6,398 nucleotides of DNA from Acidobacteriota bacterium (GTDB lineage Bacteria > Acidobacteriota > Vicinamibacteria > Vicinamibacterales > UBA823), in NCBI GenBank assembly GCA_003509065.1, contig DODG01000223.1, positions 1 to 6,398 of the forward strand. Reading direction: 5' to 3'. The notes under the pieces were generated by a model. That model searched no databases. It was not told the origin of the DNA and saw only the letters and a list, made by a program, of their open reading frames with translations. Position numbers and translations under genes: made by a program. This document shows, piece after piece, positions 5,181-6,398 of this stretch (the first letter of the stretch is position 1; every line of letters starts with the position of its first letter).

Positions 5181-6398
5181 ATGCGTCTATATTTGAAACT
5201 GGTTATGTCGCTGGTTATCTTGACAGCCGGCCCAGGAAGCCTCGTCGCGCAGGACGTGTTTTCTCCGAATCTCTTCGAGGGGTTGGAGTACCGAATGATT
5301 GGACCGTCGCGTGGCGGACGTGTTACTGCGGTTGCTGGTCATCGGGATCAACCGTCGACCTTCTATATGGGCGCGACTGGTGGAGGCGTCTGGAAGACGA
5401 CAGATTATGGCCAGCGTTGGCACAACATTTCAGATGGTTATTTCGCAACTGGGTCAGTTGGTGCCATTAGTGTCGCGGAGTCTGATCCAAACATTATTTA
5501 TGTTGCCACTGGTTCGGACGGTTTACGGAGTAACGTCATTATCGGAAAAGGTGTTTATAAGTCGATAGATGCGGGAACCACTTGGCAGCATGTAGGTCTT
5601 ACTGCCACTGGTAATTCAGGTGCGGTCTTGATTCACCCACGGAATCCTGACCTTGTCTATGTAGCAGCGATTGGTAATCCATTTATTGCGAATCCCGATC
5701 GAGGCGTATATCGAACACGGGATGGCGGTCAGTCATGGGAGCAAGTGCTATTTATTTCCGAACAGACTGGAGCCGTCGACCTGGAATTTGTGCCAGACAA
5801 CCCTGATGAGATCTACGCCACAATGTGGCTGGCTGAGCGGAAACCTTGGACCATTATTAGTGGCGGATACGAAGGTGGTGTCTACAAATCATCCGATGGT
5901 GGTGATAACTGGCTGCCATTAACCACCGGACTACCAACCGGCTTGCGCGGTAAGGCTGATCTCGCGGTATCAGCAGCCGACCCTGACCGCGTTTACGTCT
6001 TGATTGAAGCACCGTCAAGTGAAGGTGGTGTCTACCGTTCTGATAATCGGGGAGCAAGTTGGGAGCAAGTAACAGATTTCCAGCCCATTATTAATAGGCC
6101 GTTCTACTACTGCAATCTCGAAGCGCATCCGACGAACCCAGACATCCTATGGGGTATGGCTGAAGGGCAGTGGATGTCTCAGGATGCCGGTCAAACATGG
6201 AGTCGCGTTACCGTACCGCACGGCGATAACCATGACATGTGGATCAATCCAGACAACCCAGACATTTTTATTCAGTCGAATGATGGCGGTGCTAATGTCA
6301 CTGTTAATGGTGGCAGGACTTGGTCTACTCAGAATAATCAGCCGACGGCTGAACTATACCAGGTTGATATTAGCGAGGAATTTCCATATCGGTTATTT
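5181..6398 (+). CDS. Secreted BNR/Asp-box (sortilin/VPS10-like) beta-propeller protein, 3' end missing
   Basis: The frame is open from ATG 5181 to the last base, giving 406 residues with no stop; family members often approach 1000 residues, so well over half may lie outside. Residues 1-23 form a signal peptide with likely cleavage after Ala23 (SLVA/QD). The mature protein opens with FEGLEYRMIGPSRGGRVTAV, a signature of large exported propellers common in Acidobacteriota and Gemmatimonadota. Asp-box motifs (S/T-x-D-x-G-x-x-W) stand at 73-80, 128-135, 179-186, 237-244 and 333-340, with altered copies at 287-294 (SDNRGASW) and 374-381 (TVNGGRTW). Each follows a GGVYKS/WKTT-type strand, and an NPDxxY-type strand usually precedes it. 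These loops are structural; they do not prove glycosidase activity, although such genes are often called 'glycosyl hydrolase'. No catalytic residues can be assigned from this half. A candidate promoter and a good ribosome binding site sit just upstream. Confidence 0.9.
   Translation, partial: MRLYLKLVMSLVILTAGPGSLVAQDVFSPNLFEGLEYRMIGPSRGGRVTAVAGHRDQPSTFYMGATGGGVWKTTDYGQRWHNISDGYFATGSVGAISVAESDPNIIYVATGSDGLRSNVIIGKGVYKSIDAGTTWQHVGLTATGNSGAVLIHPRNPDLVYVAAIGNPFIANPDRGVYRTRDGGQSWEQVLFISEQTGAVDLEFVPDNPDEIYATMWLAERKPWTIISGGYEGGVYKSSDGGDNWLPLTTGLPTGLRGKADLAVSAADPDRVYVLIEAPSSEGGVYRSDNRGASWEQVTDFQPIINRPFYYCNLEAHPTNPDILWGMAEGQWMSQDAGQTWSRVTVPHGDNHDMWINPDNPDIFIQSNDGGANVTVNGGRTWSTQNNQPTAELYQVDISEEFPYRLF
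5871..6035 (+). repeat. In-frame 15-bp direct repeat spaced exactly 150 bp
   Basis: GAAGGTGGTGTCTAC occurs at 5871-5885 and again at 6021-6035, coding EGGVY at residues 231-235 and 281-285 of the Asp-box protein. The 50-codon period equals one blade, so this probably reflects blade repetition and similar codon choice. The flanking bases differ. Confidence 0.7.
6050..6070 (+). repeat. Short tandem 10-bp repeat inside the Asp-box gene
   Basis: GGGAGCAAGT is present at 6050-6059 and 6061-6070 with one base between. The 11-base period is out of frame, so the copies are read differently (RGAS and WEQV). Slippage here would shift the frame. Confidence 0.6.

Noticed and set aside
5159..6057. Several short open frames on both strands over the Asp-box gene
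   Set aside because: The frame starting at 5181 is open for 406 codons with a signal peptide and regular Asp-boxes, so the others are out-of-frame shadows.
5181..6398. Active sialidase or glycosidase call for the Asp-box protein
   Set aside because: Asp-boxes are structural turns found in many non-enzymatic propellers, and no arginine triad or catalytic Asp/Tyr-Glu set can be identified in the visible part.

Overview
The window carries five protein genes, two of them cut by the window edges, and no RNA gene, CRISPR array, insertion sequence or phage gene that I can recognise. The base composition is fairly balanced. The content is dominated by exported beta-propeller proteins (FG-GAP/VCBS, NHL and BNR/Asp-box types), plus an ArgE/DapE-type M20 hydrolase and a HupE/UreJ-type membrane protein. 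Signal peptides, a lipobox and clear Shine-Dalgarno sites show that this is a bacterium, and lipoprotein sorting fits a Gram-negative cell. Large BNR 'IGPxRGGR' propellers and NHL lipoproteins are frequent in Acidobacteriota, Gemmatimonadota and related environmental lineages. I favour an uncultivated Acidobacteriota-like organism, but this is an inference from gene content only.

Layout. 1-915 (+) is the 3' part of an M20 metallohydrolase. It converges, with a 37-bp gap, on 953-2113 (-), a secreted seven-bladed FG-GAP propeller. Upstream of that on the same strand is 2266-3507 (-), a lipoprotein NHL propeller that keeps most catalytic landmarks of peptidyl-alpha-hydroxyglycine alpha-amidating lyase (PAL). 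A strong 12-bp-stem hairpin (2198-2236) lies between these two genes, just downstream of the lipoprotein, and probably separates them transcriptionally. A divergent control region of about 240 bp (3508-3748) then leads to 3749-5089 (+), a HupE/UreJ_2-like membrane protein with a periplasmic N-terminal domain. After 91 bp with a plausible promoter comes 5181-6398 (+), the first 406 residues of a secreted Asp-box (BNR/sortilin-like) propeller that runs off the right edge.

How they work together. No single pathway is evident. Four of the five proteins are exported or membrane-bound, so the region looks like a cell-envelope or periplasm neighbourhood, while the M20 enzyme is probably cytoplasmic. 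The most interesting item is the PAL-like lipoprotein: the landmark Arg, Tyr and three His are all present, but the Asp next to the last His is Ser, and no partner monooxygenase is visible. It sits head-to-head with a putative metal transporter. A functional link between the two is possible but not shown.
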